Of a stretch of DNA of 64,000 nucleotides, positions 15,946-24,411 are shown piece after piece. The stretch comes from Bradyrhizobium daqingense (GTDB taxonomy: Bacteria; Pseudomonadota; Alphaproteobacteria; Rhizobiales; Xanthobacteraceae): positions 4,140,001 through 4,204,000 of the forward strand of contig NZ_CP088014.1 of assembly GCF_021044685.1 (NCBI RefSeq). The letters run 5' to 3'. Position 1 is the first letter of the stretch. Each line of letters begins with the position of its first letter. The notes under the pieces were generated by a model. That model saw only the letters and a program-made list of their open reading frames with translations, had not been told where the DNA came from and ran no database searches. Made by a program: the position numbers and the translations under genes.

Positions 15946-16764
15946 CTATTCCTGGCCGGAGAGCAGACGGCGCAGATGTACGCCGACAATCTCGCGGCGG
16001 TACCAGGCGCTGCCGAGCGCGTTGTCGGATGGCGATGTTCCCTCAGACGCTGCCGATGCGGCCGCCGCAATGGTCGCGGCATCCAGCGAGCGGCCTTCGA
16101 GCGCACGTTCCGCCCCCTTGGCGCGGATCTGGGTTGGCGCCATCGAACCGAGCGCAATGCGTGCGCCGGCAATGCGCCCGCCGCTGACCGGCAGATGTGC
16201 GGCCAGCGTGATGACAGAGCCGCCCTTCGGCTTGATGCGGGCGATTTTGCGATAACGAAACGCTTCGGCGCTCGCCGGCCGGGTGCAGGAGACCGAGAGC
16301 ACCAGCGCGCCGGACTGCCGCTCGCGCGATTGCAGGAACTCCTCGATGGCGATGTCGCGGGCGCCGAAGCTGCCTTGCACCGCGATCGTGGCGTCGAGCG
16401 CCAGCAGCGCCACGGTGAAATCGCCGTAAGGGTTCGGCGCGAAGAGATTGCCGCCGACCGTGCCCATGTTGCGCACGGCAGGTCCTCCGATCGAACGGGC
16501 GGGCGCGTGCAGGAAGGCAAGGTCGCGTTCGGCGAGGACGCGCGCGAAGCTGACGCCGGCGCCGAGCGTGACGCGCGGGCCGGACGCATCGATCCGGGTC
16601 AGCGCCTGGTCGCGGGCGCGGACGATGGTCGATACCGACACGTCGCCCTCGTTGAGCGCCCGCATCACCAGCGTGCCGCCGCCGAGATAGCGCGCACTGC
16701 GGTCCGAGGAGAGTGCCCCGGCCGCTTCGCCGGCACTGGCAAAGGTTTTCACGGTCACAGCCAT
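15946..16764 (-). CDS. Molybdenum hydroxylase medium subunit, FAD-binding
   Basis: The product has 272 residues and belongs to the CoxM/XdhB FAD_binding_5 family. FAD motifs are LGGGTLVMRALNEG near residue 30 and TVGGNLFAPNPYGDFTVALLALDA near residue 105. The C-terminal CO_deh_flav_C region ends DNALGSAWYRREIVGVHLRRLL. It passes electrons from the 2Fe-2S subunit to an external acceptor. The gene begins 2 nt after the preceding SRPBCC stop, deep inside the operon. Confidence 0.92.
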   Translation of the reverse strand: MAVTVKTFASAGEAAGALSSDRSARYLGGGTLVMRALNEGDVSVSTIVRARDQALTRIDASGPRVTLGAGVSFARVLAERDLAFLHAPARSIGGPAVRNMGTVGGNLFAPNPYGDFTVALLALDATIAVQGSFGARDIAIEEFLQSRERQSGALVLSVSCTRPASAEAFRYRKIARIKPKGGSVITLAAHLPVSGGRIAGARIALGSMAPTQIRAKGAERALEGRSLDAATIAAAASAASEGTSPSDNALGSAWYRREIVGVHLRRLLSGQE

Positions 16765-16766
16765 GG

Positions 16767-17210
16767 CTAGGCGGCCTCCCTCAGATGGCGGCGGATCGCC
16801 TCGAATCCCGCCTGGTAGATGTCTTCAGCGACCATGTGCGTGATGTGGTCCCTGTCCTCGGGTTTCGTCGTGAAGCGCGACTCCCAATGCCAGAAGGTGC
16901 GGTCACCATCGGTCACCGGCAGCAGGCGGACATGAGCGACGTAGTTGAACATCGGCACGGGCGTATCGAGCAGGCAGTAACTGAAGGTCTGTTCGAGGTC
17001 GGACAGCGCCAGCAATTGCTCGCGCAGCTCGGAGCCGTCCTTGAGCTTGAAGCGCCTGACGCAGCCGATCTTGTCGGCGGATTGCGCGCGCTCGATCGAA
17101 GAGGTCGCAACCGCCGGATGCCAGCGGTCGTGGCCGTTGAAATCGCGCAGCACGTTCCACACGGCCTCAGTCGATGCGTCTAAGATCGTGCTTTTGACGA
17201 TATGCGGCAC
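16767..17210 (-). CDS. SRPBCC family protein (second of a tandem pair)
   Basis: A START/Bet v1-like ligand-binding protein of 147 residues. The GTG at 17210 (MPHIVKSTILDASTEAVWNVL) is chosen because GGAGG lies 6 nt upstream. Continuing the frame upstream only reads antisense-like arginine-rich sequence. It shares with the preceding gene the motifs VW.vlRDFNG, WHPA, D.IGCVR.F.L.dG and EqLL.LSD. Such proteins bind hydrophobic or aromatic ligands. CoxG, a relative, is found with CO dehydrogenases. It lies 2 nt upstream of the FAD subunit gene. Confidence 0.83.
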   Translation of the reverse strand: MPHIVKSTILDASTEAVWNVLRDFNGHDRWHPAVATSSIERAQSADKIGCVRRFKLKDGSELREQLLALSDLEQTFSYCLLDTPVPMFNYVAHVRLLPVTDGDRTFWHWESRFTTKPEDRDHITHMVAEDIYQAGFEAIRRHLREAA

Positions 17211-17212
17211 GG

Positions 17213-17650
17213 CTAGCCTCCGAACACGCGCTTCAGGGCATCGAAGCCGCCCTGGAAGACGCCGCCGCCGATACTGCTGACGAGCTCGTTTTCCCGCTCG
17301 GGCGCGCAGTCGAATTCGGCGGTCCATTCCATGAAGGTCTGGTCGCCGTCGGTGACGGGCGTCAGCCGCAGCGTCGCGACGTAGTTCTCGACACCCATCG
17401 GCGATTCCAGGATCGAGTAGGTGCAGAACATGTCGTAGTCGGAGAGGCCGAGGAGCTTCTCGCGGATGCGGTCGCCGTTGCGCAGGCGGAAATCCCTGAC
17501 GCATCCGATCTTGTCGGAGGGCTCGCCGCCCTCGATGCGGCTTTCGGCGATGGCGGGATGCCAGTTCGGCAGGCCGTTGAAATCGCGTACCCGCGCCCAG
17601 ACGCGGTCGTTGCGGGCGTTGACGACGGTGGAGACGTAGACGCGGGCCAT
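17213..17650 (-). CDS. SRPBCC family protein (first of a tandem pair)
   Basis: The product has 145 residues and starts MARVYVSTVVNARNDRVWARVRDFNGLPNWHP. It is clearly paralogous to the following gene: both have RDFNG, WHPA, DKIGCVR, a xLxLSD and an LPVTDGD/LTPVTDGD segment at matching positions, so they arose by tandem duplication. The family folds around a hydrophobic cavity. Here it may carry or cyclise a pathway intermediate, or help maturation of the molybdenum enzyme as CoxG does. It begins 9 nt after the SPFH gene. Confidence 0.83.
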   Translation of the reverse strand: MARVYVSTVVNARNDRVWARVRDFNGLPNWHPAIAESRIEGGEPSDKIGCVRDFRLRNGDRIREKLLGLSDYDMFCTYSILESPMGVENYVATLRLTPVTDGDQTFMEWTAEFDCAPERENELVSSIGGGVFQGGFDALKRVFGG

Positions 17651-17659
17651 GGTTCAGCC

Positions 17660-20563
17660 TCAACCCTTCTTCCGCGGCCCGCGCTCGGCCGGCGGCTCGC
17701 CGCCCTCAGTCGCAGGCGGGGCGGCCGCCGGCTTGTCGCCGCCACCGCTCTTGCGCGCGGAATCCTTGATGCCCTGCATGTCTCGAGCCTCGCGGATCAG
17801 GCCTGGCATTTTTGACAGGCTTCCGCCCTCGACGCCGATGTCGGACAGGATGGAGTCGATCAGCGGCGCCTGAACGCGGTAGCGCAGCGCCGAGTCGATC
17901 ACCTCGTCGGTGGCGCTGCGCCCACCATTGCCGTTCCCGTGCCCATTGCCGTTGAGACCGTCGACCTGGAGGATACGGATGCCCTCGATCTTCTCCATCG
18001 GCTTGACGCTCTCGCGCACGATGCCCTCGATGCGGTCGAGCAGTTTTCTGCGGAACAGCGAGTAGCGCGCCTGGTCGGTCAGCACGTTCTCGGCCTCGTT
18101 GAGCATCCGCTGCGCCTCGGCCTCGACCGCCGCACGGACGCGCTCGGCTTCCGCTGCAATGCGGGTCTCCTCGGCCTGTTTCTCGGCGAGCAACACTTCG
18201 ACGGTCTTGCGGCGCTTGGCGATTTCGCTTTCACGCGCGGTGACGACGCGCTCGGCCGCTTCAGTCGCTCGTATCCGCGCTTCCTCTGCGGCGGCGCGGG
18301 CTGCCGATTCCTCCAGGGACTTCTGATGGATGGCGATGGCCTTCTCCATCAGCACCGTCTCGACGTCCTTCTCGCGATTGACTTCGAGCTTGCGCAGCTC
18401 GCGCTCGCGGCCGATGCGGGCTTCGTCGAGGCCGCGGTCCGAGGCGATGCGCGCGCGCTCGACCTCCTCGCGGGAGGCGATCTCGGCTTCCTGCAGCGAC
18501 TGTACGCGGGCGACTTCGAGCTGCTCGATGGCGCGGCGGCGTTCGATGCGTGCGGCTTCCAGGGCCTGCTCGCGCGAGACGTCGGTGGTCTCGACCTCCT
18601 TGCGGGCGACGATCTCGGCCTGCCGGACCTGGCGGTCGGCATCGATCCGCTCGGATTTCTTGGTCGACAGTGCGATGACGCGATCCTCGTCGGCGATCTC
18701 GATCGCCTTCTTCTGCTCGATGTTGAGCACCTCGCGCTTTTTGGAGGAATTGATGCGCTCGGCCTCCAGCGCCAGATCCACGGTGATGCGCTGGCGCTCG
18801 ATCGCGTCGCGCCGTTTCAATTCGGCCGCTTCCAGCACGCCGGTCCGCTCGATTTCGAGCGAACGCGTGTCGCGTTCGGCCTGGATGCGCTCGGCTGCCA
18901 CCGCCTTCTCCTGGGCGATGCGGGCCGCCTCGATCGCCTCGCGCGAAGCGATATCGGCTTCCTCGACGGCGCGGTTGCGGGCGATCTCCAGTGAGCGCAC
19001 GCGTTCCTCCTGCGCGATCCGCGTCGCCTCCGTGGTCTCGCGCGCGGCGATGCCGGCGACGTCGAGCGCCTGGTTGCGCTCGATCTCCAGCTGCCGCGTA
19101 TTCTGCTCGGCGGCGATGCGCTCGGCGGCGAGTGTCCGCTCCCGGGCGATGCGCGCGGCTTCCACCGCACGCTGCGCCTCGATCTCGGCCTCCTGAATGG
19201 TTCGCACCTGCTGGATCTCCAGCGCGCGGGTGCGCTCGTCCGAAGAAATGCGCTCGACATTGACAATCAGCGTCTGGGCAATGCGGGCTTTTTCGGTGGC
19301 TTCGCGGGCGGCGATTTCGGCCTCGTCCACCGCGCGCGTGCGTTCGATCTCGCGGCGCCGCGTCTCTTCTTCATTGGCGATGCGGGCGTCGGTGACGACG
19401 CGGTCCTGCTGGATCCGCGCTTTCTCGATCGCCTCGCGCGCGGCGATCTCGGCTTCCTCGACCGTGCGCATCCGCTCGATCTCGCGCTGGCGGACCTCGC
19501 GTTCGGAGGCGATGCGGGTGGTGTCGATCGAACGCTGGTTGGCGATCCGCGTCTTCTCGATCTCCTCGCGCGCCAGCAGCTCCTTCTCCTCGATGGTGCG
19601 GGTCCGCTCGATCTCCTTCTGGCGGGTCTCACGCTCGGAGGCGATGCGCGCCTCCGCGATCGCCTGGTCGTTGGCGATGCGTGCCCGTTCGATGGCCTCG
19701 CGCGCCGAGATCTGCGCCTGCTCGGCTTCGGTCTCGCGCAGCGCCCGTTCGCGGGCGACTTCCGTGCGCTGGAGCGCACGGCGCATCTCGATGTCGCGTT
19801 CCTGCTCCAGGCGCGCTGTCTCGCTCTCGCGCTCAATCTCCAGCGCCTGCCGCTCGGCTTCGAGATTGCGGGTGCGGATCTTGATCATCGAGTCCTGCTC
19901 GATGTCGTTGCGCAGCTTCCGTTTCGCCTCGATATCCTCCATCAGCCGGGTCAGACCTTCGGCATCGAACCGGTTCGAGGGGTTGAAGAATTCGAGGTCG
20001 GTCTGGTCGAGATCGGTGATCGCGACCGATTCCAGCTCCAGGCCGTTCTGGGCCAGAGCCTCGGCCGCATTGGTCTTGACTCGCGCGACATAATCGCCGC
20101 GCCGCTCGTGCATCTCCTCCAGGGTCATCTCGGAGGCGACCGAGCGGATCGCGGAGATGAACTTGCCGGCCAGCAGTGCATGGAGCTGCCCGGGTTCCAT
20201 AGTGCGGCGGCCGAGCGTCGCCGCGGCGATCGAGACGGCCTCGCGGGTCGGCTGCACCCGGACATAGAAGTCGGCCTCGATGTCGACACGCATGCGGTCG
20301 CGGGTGATCACGGCGTCCTGTCTGGAGCGGATGATGCCCATCGGCAGCACGTTCATGTTGACAGGCGTGTAATCGTGGATGAAGGGCAGCACGAAGGCGC
20401 CGCCATTGATCACCACGCGCTCACCGAGGAAGCCGGTGCGGACGAACGAGGTCTCCTTGGAGGAGCGGTGGTAGAGCCAGTTGACGATGTAGACGCCGAC
20501 CACGATCACGACGACCGCGACGATCAGCCAGAGGATCAATTCACCGACCAGATTCCCCGACAT
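17660..20563 (-). CDS. SPFH/flotillin-like membrane protein with giant hendecad coiled coil
   Basis: The product has 967 residues, far longer than flotillin or YqiK (about 400-560). It has one N-terminal transmembrane segment (about residues 8-30, LILWLIVAVVVIVVGVYIV). An SPFH/Band-7 domain follows (~35-205, with FVRTGFLGERVVINGGAFVLPF). Then comes a charged coiled coil (~205-830) dominated by 11-residue repeats, and a C-terminal region with a Gly/Asn-rich linker and a Pro-rich end. SPFH proteins form ring-shaped membrane scaffolds in functional membrane microdomains. It sits in the operon between the Tm-1-like genes and the SRPBCC/molybdenum hydroxylase genes, so it may anchor the hydroxylase or transporter. 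That role is inference. Confidence 0.88.
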   Translation of the reverse strand: MSGNLVGELILWLIVAVVVIVVGVYIVNWLYHRSSKETSFVRTGFLGERVVINGGAFVLPFIHDYTPVNMNVLPMGIIRSRQDAVITRDRMRVDIEADFYVRVQPTREAVSIAAATLGRRTMEPGQLHALLAGKFISAIRSVASEMTLEEMHERRGDYVARVKTNAAEALAQNGLELESVAITDLDQTDLEFFNPSNRFDAEGLTRLMEDIEAKRKLRNDIEQDSMIKIRTRNLEAERQALEIERESETARLEQERDIEMRRALQRTEVARERALRETEAEQAQISAREAIERARIANDQAIAEARIASERETRQKEIERTRTIEEKELLAREEIEKTRIANQRSIDTTRIASEREVRQREIERMRTVEEAEIAAREAIEKARIQQDRVVTDARIANEEETRRREIERTRAVDEAEIAAREATEKARIAQTLIVNVERISSDERTRALEIQQVRTIQEAEIEAQRAVEAARIARERTLAAERIAAEQNTRQLEIERNQALDVAGIAARETTEATRIAQEERVRSLEIARNRAVEEADIASREAIEAARIAQEKAVAAERIQAERDTRSLEIERTGVLEAAELKRRDAIERQRITVDLALEAERINSSKKREVLNIEQKKAIEIADEDRVIALSTKKSERIDADRQVRQAEIVARKEVETTDVSREQALEAARIERRRAIEQLEVARVQSLQEAEIASREEVERARIASDRGLDEARIGRERELRKLEVNREKDVETVLMEKAIAIHQKSLEESAARAAAEEARIRATEAAERVVTARESEIAKRRKTVEVLLAEKQAEETRIAAEAERVRAAVEAEAQRMLNEAENVLTDQARYSLFRRKLLDRIEGIVRESVKPMEKIEGIRILQVDGLNGNGHGNGNGGRSATDEVIDSALRYRVQAPLIDSILSDIGVEGGSLSKMPGLIREARDMQGIKDSARKSGGGDKPAAAPPATEGGEPPAERGPRKKG
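18356..19717 (-). repeat. Coding repeat: about ten 44-codon units, each four 11-residue (hendecad) segments
   Basis: In the SPFH protein, residues 283-623 and 649-736 divide into units of the type AEIAAREAIEK / ARIAQDRxVxD / ARIAxExETRR / xEIERxRxVEE. Each 11-mer has Ile/Leu at position 3 and mostly Ile/Val/Leu at position 9. One unit (residues 503-535) is exactly one 11-mer shorter (33 residues). A 25-residue segment (624-648) shifts the phase by three residues. At DNA level the period is 132 bp with one 99-bp copy. Eleven-residue repeats favour a right-handed or straight coiled coil. Confidence 0.85.
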
Positions 20564-20588
20564 CTTTCCCTCCCTCGTACCTTCGGCG

Positions 20589-21422
20589 TTACCGCGCGCC
20601 GATCGCCTTGAATTGACGCACCTGTTCCGTCAGCGCCCGCTCCACGGGCAGCCGCTCCATCGAGGACGCCCCGTAGAAGCCATGGCAATGGCGGGTGTTC
20701 TTCATGATGAAATCGGCATCAGTGGGATCCGCGATCGGCCCGCCATGCGCCAGCACCAGGATCTCCGGATTGACGCTGAGCGCAGCGGAAGCCCAGGTGT
20801 CGATCTGCAGGGGACAGTCCTTGAGCTTCGGCGCTGTCTGCGCGCCGATGCTGCCGCCGGTTGTCAGCCCCATGTGACACACGATGATGTCGGCGCCGGC
20901 GATCGCCATCGCCGCGGCCTCTTTCTCGCTGAAGACGTAGGGCGTGGTCAGCATGTCCTTGTCGTGCGCCTTGGCGATCATGTCGATCTCCAGCGCATAG
21001 GACATGCCGGTCTCTTCGAGATTGGCGCGGAACGTGCCGTCGATCAGCCCGACGGTCGGAAAGTTCTGGACGCCGGCAAATCCGAGCGCCTTGAGCTGAT
21101 CGAGGAACACGTCCATGTCGCGGAAAGGATCGGTGCCGTTGACCCCGGCGAGCACGGGCGTCTTGGTGACGACGGGCAGCACTTCGTTCGCCATTTCCAG
21201 CACGATGGCATTGGCATCACCGTACGCCATCAGACCTGCGAGCGAGCCGCGGCCGGCCATGCGATAGCGGCCGGAATTGTAGATCACGATCAGATCAACG
21301 CCGCCGGCCTCCTCGCATTTTGCCGATAGGCCAGTGCCGGCGCCGCCGCCGACGATCGGCTCGCCGCGACGCGCCATGTCGCGAAACCTCTTAAGCAGCG
21401 CTGCGCGTTCAAACCTCGCCAT
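20589..21422 (-). CDS. Tm-1-type TIM-barrel protein (PEP hydrolase-like family)
   Basis: The product has 277 residues and belongs to the family annotated as TIM-barrel signal transduction or phosphoenolpyruvate hydrolase-like. Motifs are GGGAGTGLSAKCEEAGGVDLIVIYNSGRYR near the start, PVLAGVNGTDPFRDM, NFPTVGLIDGTFRANLEE and ILVLAHGGPIADPTDADF. In plants this domain is the C-terminal half of Tm-1, the tomato mosaic virus resistance protein, whose N-terminal half is the UPF0261 domain. Here the two halves are adjacent genes, 3 nt apart, and the partner is also fused to an ABC ATPase. The biochemical reaction is not established for the family. Confidence 0.87.
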   Translation of the reverse strand: MARFERAALLKRFRDMARRGEPIVGGGAGTGLSAKCEEAGGVDLIVIYNSGRYRMAGRGSLAGLMAYGDANAIVLEMANEVLPVVTKTPVLAGVNGTDPFRDMDVFLDQLKALGFAGVQNFPTVGLIDGTFRANLEETGMSYALEIDMIAKAHDKDMLTTPYVFSEKEAAAMAIAGADIIVCHMGLTTGGSIGAQTAPKLKDCPLQIDTWASAALSVNPEILVLAHGGPIADPTDADFIMKNTRHCHGFYGASSMERLPVERALTEQVRQFKAIGAR

Positions 21423-21425
21423 CGG

Positions 21426-23636
21426 TCACCTCGCTAGTCTCCGCCGCACACCCGTGCGGCCGAACAGGGTCCGGAACGCGCTGACGATTGCGGCGGCAAA
21501 GTCGGGATCGTTGATGTTCTTGGGCACGCGAATGAGCTGGCGGTTGCCGGTCTGCCGTACCGTGCGCTCCAGCGTGCGGAACAGCGCCGCGTCGGCGTCG
21601 GGGTCCCAGAACGGCTGGCCCCGCGTATCGAGCGCGGAAACCCCGCCCTCGGGCAGGAGGAAGCGCACCGGGCCATCCATCTGGTTGAGCCGCTCGCCGA
21701 TCCAGCGGCCCATGCGCTCGTTCTCCTCCACCGTCGTCCGCATCAACGTCACCTGCGGATTGTGCACGTGGAATTTGCGGCCGCGGTAGCGTTCGGGAAT
21801 GGTCTCCGGTGCGCCGAAATTGACCATATCGAGCGCGCCGACCGAGCCGACATAGGGCAGGCGGCTGCGGATGATCGCACCAAACCGGTCCTCCGTCGCC
21901 GGAAACACGCCGCCCATCAGCAGGTCGCAGATCTCGGTCGTGGTCAGGTCGATCACGCCGGCGAGCTGGCCGGACTCGACGAGCTTCTCCATGGAACGGC
22001 CGCCGACGCCGGTGGCGTGGAACACCAGGCACTCGAAATCGTCGCGCAGCTCGGCAGCGATCTTCTGCACGGCCGGCGTGGTGACGCCGAACATGGTGAT
22101 GCCGACCGAAGGCAGCCCATCAGCCTGGCGCGCCGTTGCGCCGCGCGTATCGATCCGCGCCTTGACCATGCCGGCGATCGCATGGGCGCCGTTGGCCAGC
22201 ACCGCGCGCGAGATCGAGTTCAGCCCCTGCACGTCGGTGACCGAATACATCATCGTGATATCGGCCGGCCCGACATAGGGCCCGACATCGCCGGAGGCGA
22301 CGGAGGAGATGATCAGCTTGGGCACGCCGACGGGAAGGCTGCGCATGCCCGGGGCGACCAGCGAGGCCGCGCCGGAGCCGCCGGCGGAGATCACGCCCGC
22401 GATATTGCCCTGGCGCCGCAGCCAGTTAGCAAACGCATCGGCCATCGCGGTCACCGCGGCCCCGCGATCCGGGCCGAACACGGCGGAGCCGCCGCGGCCA
22501 TGGTTCAGGGCGATCTCCTGCGCGGAGACATCGCAGGATGAATGTCTGCCGCTGGTCGAAACATCGACCAGCCGCGTGCGCAGCCCGCTTTCCGCGATGA
22601 TGTCGCGGATGAAGCGCAGCTCCTGGCCCTTGGTGTCGAGCGTGCCGACGACCAGCACGACAGGCGGCCCGGAGGCCTGCGCCGCCGCCGGCTCGCGCTT
22701 GCGCCGCGCCGTCTCGTCGAGACGCGCGACCTGGGTCGAGAGCGTGCGCGCAGCGGCCTCGATGCGGGCGATCGGCACCGGCTGCGACCATCTTGTCGGG
22801 AGCGTCGGGTTGGAGATGTAGATGCGGATCGGGCCGTCGCGGCGAGGCACTGGCGCCGGTTTGGCTTCGCCCCCCGGCGCGGCGACGTCGATCTCAGGCT
22901 CCAGCTCGGCGTGAAGCCCGACGCCGAGCAGGCGCTGCTGGAGCTGGCGGTCGGCGGCGAGGCGCGCGGAGTCGATGATGCGGTTGATGCGGCCGTTGAC
23001 CATGATCGCGACGTTGCGCGAGATCGCGGTGGCGACGCCGATATTCTGCTCGATGACGAGCACGGACATGTCGCCATCCTCCCCCAAGCGCAGCAGCATC
23101 TCCTCGACCTGCGCCACGATGACCGGCGCGAGGCCTTCGGTCGGCTCGTCCATGATCAGGAGCTGCGGATTGGTGAGCAGCGCGCGCGAGATCGCCAGCA
23201 TCTGCTGCTCGCCGCCGGAGAGCTGGCCGCCACCATGATCTCTGCGCTCGGCCAGACGCGGAAACGTCTCGTAAATGCGCTCGACGGTCCAGGCGCCCGG
23301 CCGCAGCCCGCCGGCGAGCCGCAGATGCTCGTCGACGCTGAGCGAACGCCAGAGGCGGCGTCCCTGCGGCACATAGCCGACACCAAGCCGGGCGATCTGG
23401 GCCGGCGGCCGCCGCGTGATGTCCTCGCCGCGGACGCGGATCGAGCCGCCGCTCACGGCCACCAGCCCCATGATCGCCTTGCAGAGCGTGGTCTTGCCCA
23501 TGCCGTTGCGGCCGACCACCGAGAAGACGCCGCTCTCCAGTGTGAGATCGACCCCTTGCAGCGCATGCGAATGGCCATAATAGACGTCGAGGCCGCGAAC
23601 CTCGAGCGCTGCGCTGGTGCGGCGGGCCTCATTCAT
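21426..23636 (-). CDS. Fusion: LivF-type ABC ATPase + Tm-1/UPF0261 domain
   Basis: A 736-residue protein. Residues ~10-240 are a complete LivF ATPase: Walker A GRNGMGKTTLCK, signature LSGGEQQMLAIS, Walker B LLIMDEPTEGLAP. A ~90-residue linker rich in Pro/Ala follows. Residues ~325-730 are a Tm-1-like ATP-binding (UPF0261) domain: VVLVVGTLDTKGQEL, GVISAGGSGAASLVAPGM, LVFHATGVGGRSMEKLV, DLTTTEICDLLMGGVF. The ATPase half is needed by the LivHM permeases encoded upstream. The Tm-1 half pairs with the TIM-barrel protein encoded next. The start overlaps the livG stop by 8 nt. The continuous frame argues for a true fusion. Confidence 0.9.
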   Translation of the reverse strand: MNEARRTSAALEVRGLDVYYGHSHALQGVDLTLESGVFSVVGRNGMGKTTLCKAIMGLVAVSGGSIRVRGEDITRRPPAQIARLGVGYVPQGRRLWRSLSVDEHLRLAGGLRPGAWTVERIYETFPRLAERRDHGGGQLSGGEQQMLAISRALLTNPQLLIMDEPTEGLAPVIVAQVEEMLLRLGEDGDMSVLVIEQNIGVATAISRNVAIMVNGRINRIIDSARLAADRQLQQRLLGVGLHAELEPEIDVAAPGGEAKPAPVPRRDGPIRIYISNPTLPTRWSQPVPIARIEAAARTLSTQVARLDETARRKREPAAAQASGPPVVLVVGTLDTKGQELRFIRDIIAESGLRTRLVDVSTSGRHSSCDVSAQEIALNHGRGGSAVFGPDRGAAVTAMADAFANWLRRQGNIAGVISAGGSGAASLVAPGMRSLPVGVPKLIISSVASGDVGPYVGPADITMMYSVTDVQGLNSISRAVLANGAHAIAGMVKARIDTRGATARQADGLPSVGITMFGVTTPAVQKIAAELRDDFECLVFHATGVGGRSMEKLVESGQLAGVIDLTTTEICDLLMGGVFPATEDRFGAIIRSRLPYVGSVGALDMVNFGAPETIPERYRGRKFHVHNPQVTLMRTTVEENERMGRWIGERLNQMDGPVRFLLPEGGVSALDTRGQPFWDPDADAALFRTLERTVRQTGNRQLIRVPKNINDPDFAAAIVSAFRTLFGRTGVRRRLAR

Positions 23637-24411
23637 GGCCGCCCCCGAGATAGAGCTCCTGCACCTCGGGATCGGACTCGATGTCCTGCGGCAGGCCTTC
23701 CTTGAAGACGCGGCCGTTGTGCATCATCGTGACGCTCTCGACGACGCGCAAGGCGACGTCCATGTCGTGCTCGATGATGATGTAGCCGATATGGGCCGGA
23801 AGCGAGGTCAGGATCTCGATCAGCTCGGCGCGTTCGGTCGGCGACAGGCCCGCGGCCGGCTCGTCGAACAGGACGAAGCGGGGCGCGCCGGCGAGCGCGA
23901 GCGCGATCTCGAGCTGGCGCTGCTGGCCATGCGCGAGTTCGGCCACGCGCTGGTCCTTCACGGCGGAAAGATGCACGGCCTGCACGAGATTGTCCGCCGC
24001 ATGCATCAGGGCATCGTTCTGCCCCGGGCGCAGGAACGAGAAGCGTCCGCGCGAAACGCCGCGGCAGGCGAGATAGACGTTGTCCTGCACGGTCAGGCCG
24101 GGGAACAGCGCCGAGATCTGGTAGGTCCGGCGCAGCCCGCGCCGGATGCGTTCATAGGGCGGAAAGTGCGTGACGTCCTCGCCGAAGAAGCGGATGGTTC
24201 CGGAAGACGGCGGGAAGTCGCCGGTAATGCAGTTGAACAGCGTGGTCTTGCCGGCGCCGTTGGAGCCGAGCACGGCGCGCCGCTCGCCGGGACGCACGGT
24301 GATGGTGACGTCGGTGAGCGCGGCGAGCGCGCCGAACAAGCGCGTCACGCCGCGCAGCTCCAGCGCGGCGCCGGCACCGACGGCGGAGAGGCGCTGGGCG
24401 ACGCTATCCAT
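23629..24411 (-). CDS. livG: Branched-chain amino acid-type ABC transporter ATP-binding protein LivG
   Basis: The product has 260 residues. It has Walker A GSNGAGKTTLFN, the LivG-type ITGDFPPSSGTI and RTYQISALFPGLTVQDNV, the signature LAHGQQRQLEIALAL and Walker B FVLFDEPAAGLSP. It energises import through LivH/LivM together with the LivF-Tm-1 fusion. The gene overlaps both neighbours by 8 nt. Within the operon the LIV system probably imports the compound metabolised by the encoded hydroxylase and hydrolases, not necessarily a branched-chain amino acid. Confidence 0.93.
   Translation of the reverse strand: MDSVAQRLSAVGAGAALELRGVTRLFGALAALTDVTITVRPGERRAVLGSNGAGKTTLFNCITGDFPPSSGTIRFFGEDVTHFPPYERIRRGLRRTYQISALFPGLTVQDNVYLACRGVSRGRFSFLRPGQNDALMHAADNLVQAVHLSAVKDQRVAELAHGQQRQLEIALALAGAPRFVLFDEPAAGLSPTERAELIEILTSLPAHIGYIIIEHDMDVALRVVESVTMMHNGRVFKEGLPQDIESDPEVQELYLGGGHE

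Noticed and set aside
12831..16764. True aerobic CO dehydrogenase (coxMSL) because CoxD/CoxE are present
   Set aside because: The large subunit has RGFG where form I CODH has AYxCSFR, so it is a xanthine dehydrogenase-like hydroxylase of other specificity.
16767..17663. 298-residue version of the second SRPBCC protein
   Set aside because: The upstream half is an out-of-frame reading of the first SRPBCC gene. GGAGG before the GTG at 17210 marks the true start.
18356..19717. Periodic DNA that might suggest a CRISPR or satellite array
   Set aside because: The period is 132 bp (99 bp once), the sequence is coding, copies are diverged at codon level and there are no spacers.
18330..20093. Ser/Arg-rich repetitive plus-strand frames
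   Set aside because: They are antisense to the SPFH coiled-coil repeat and inherit its periodicity.
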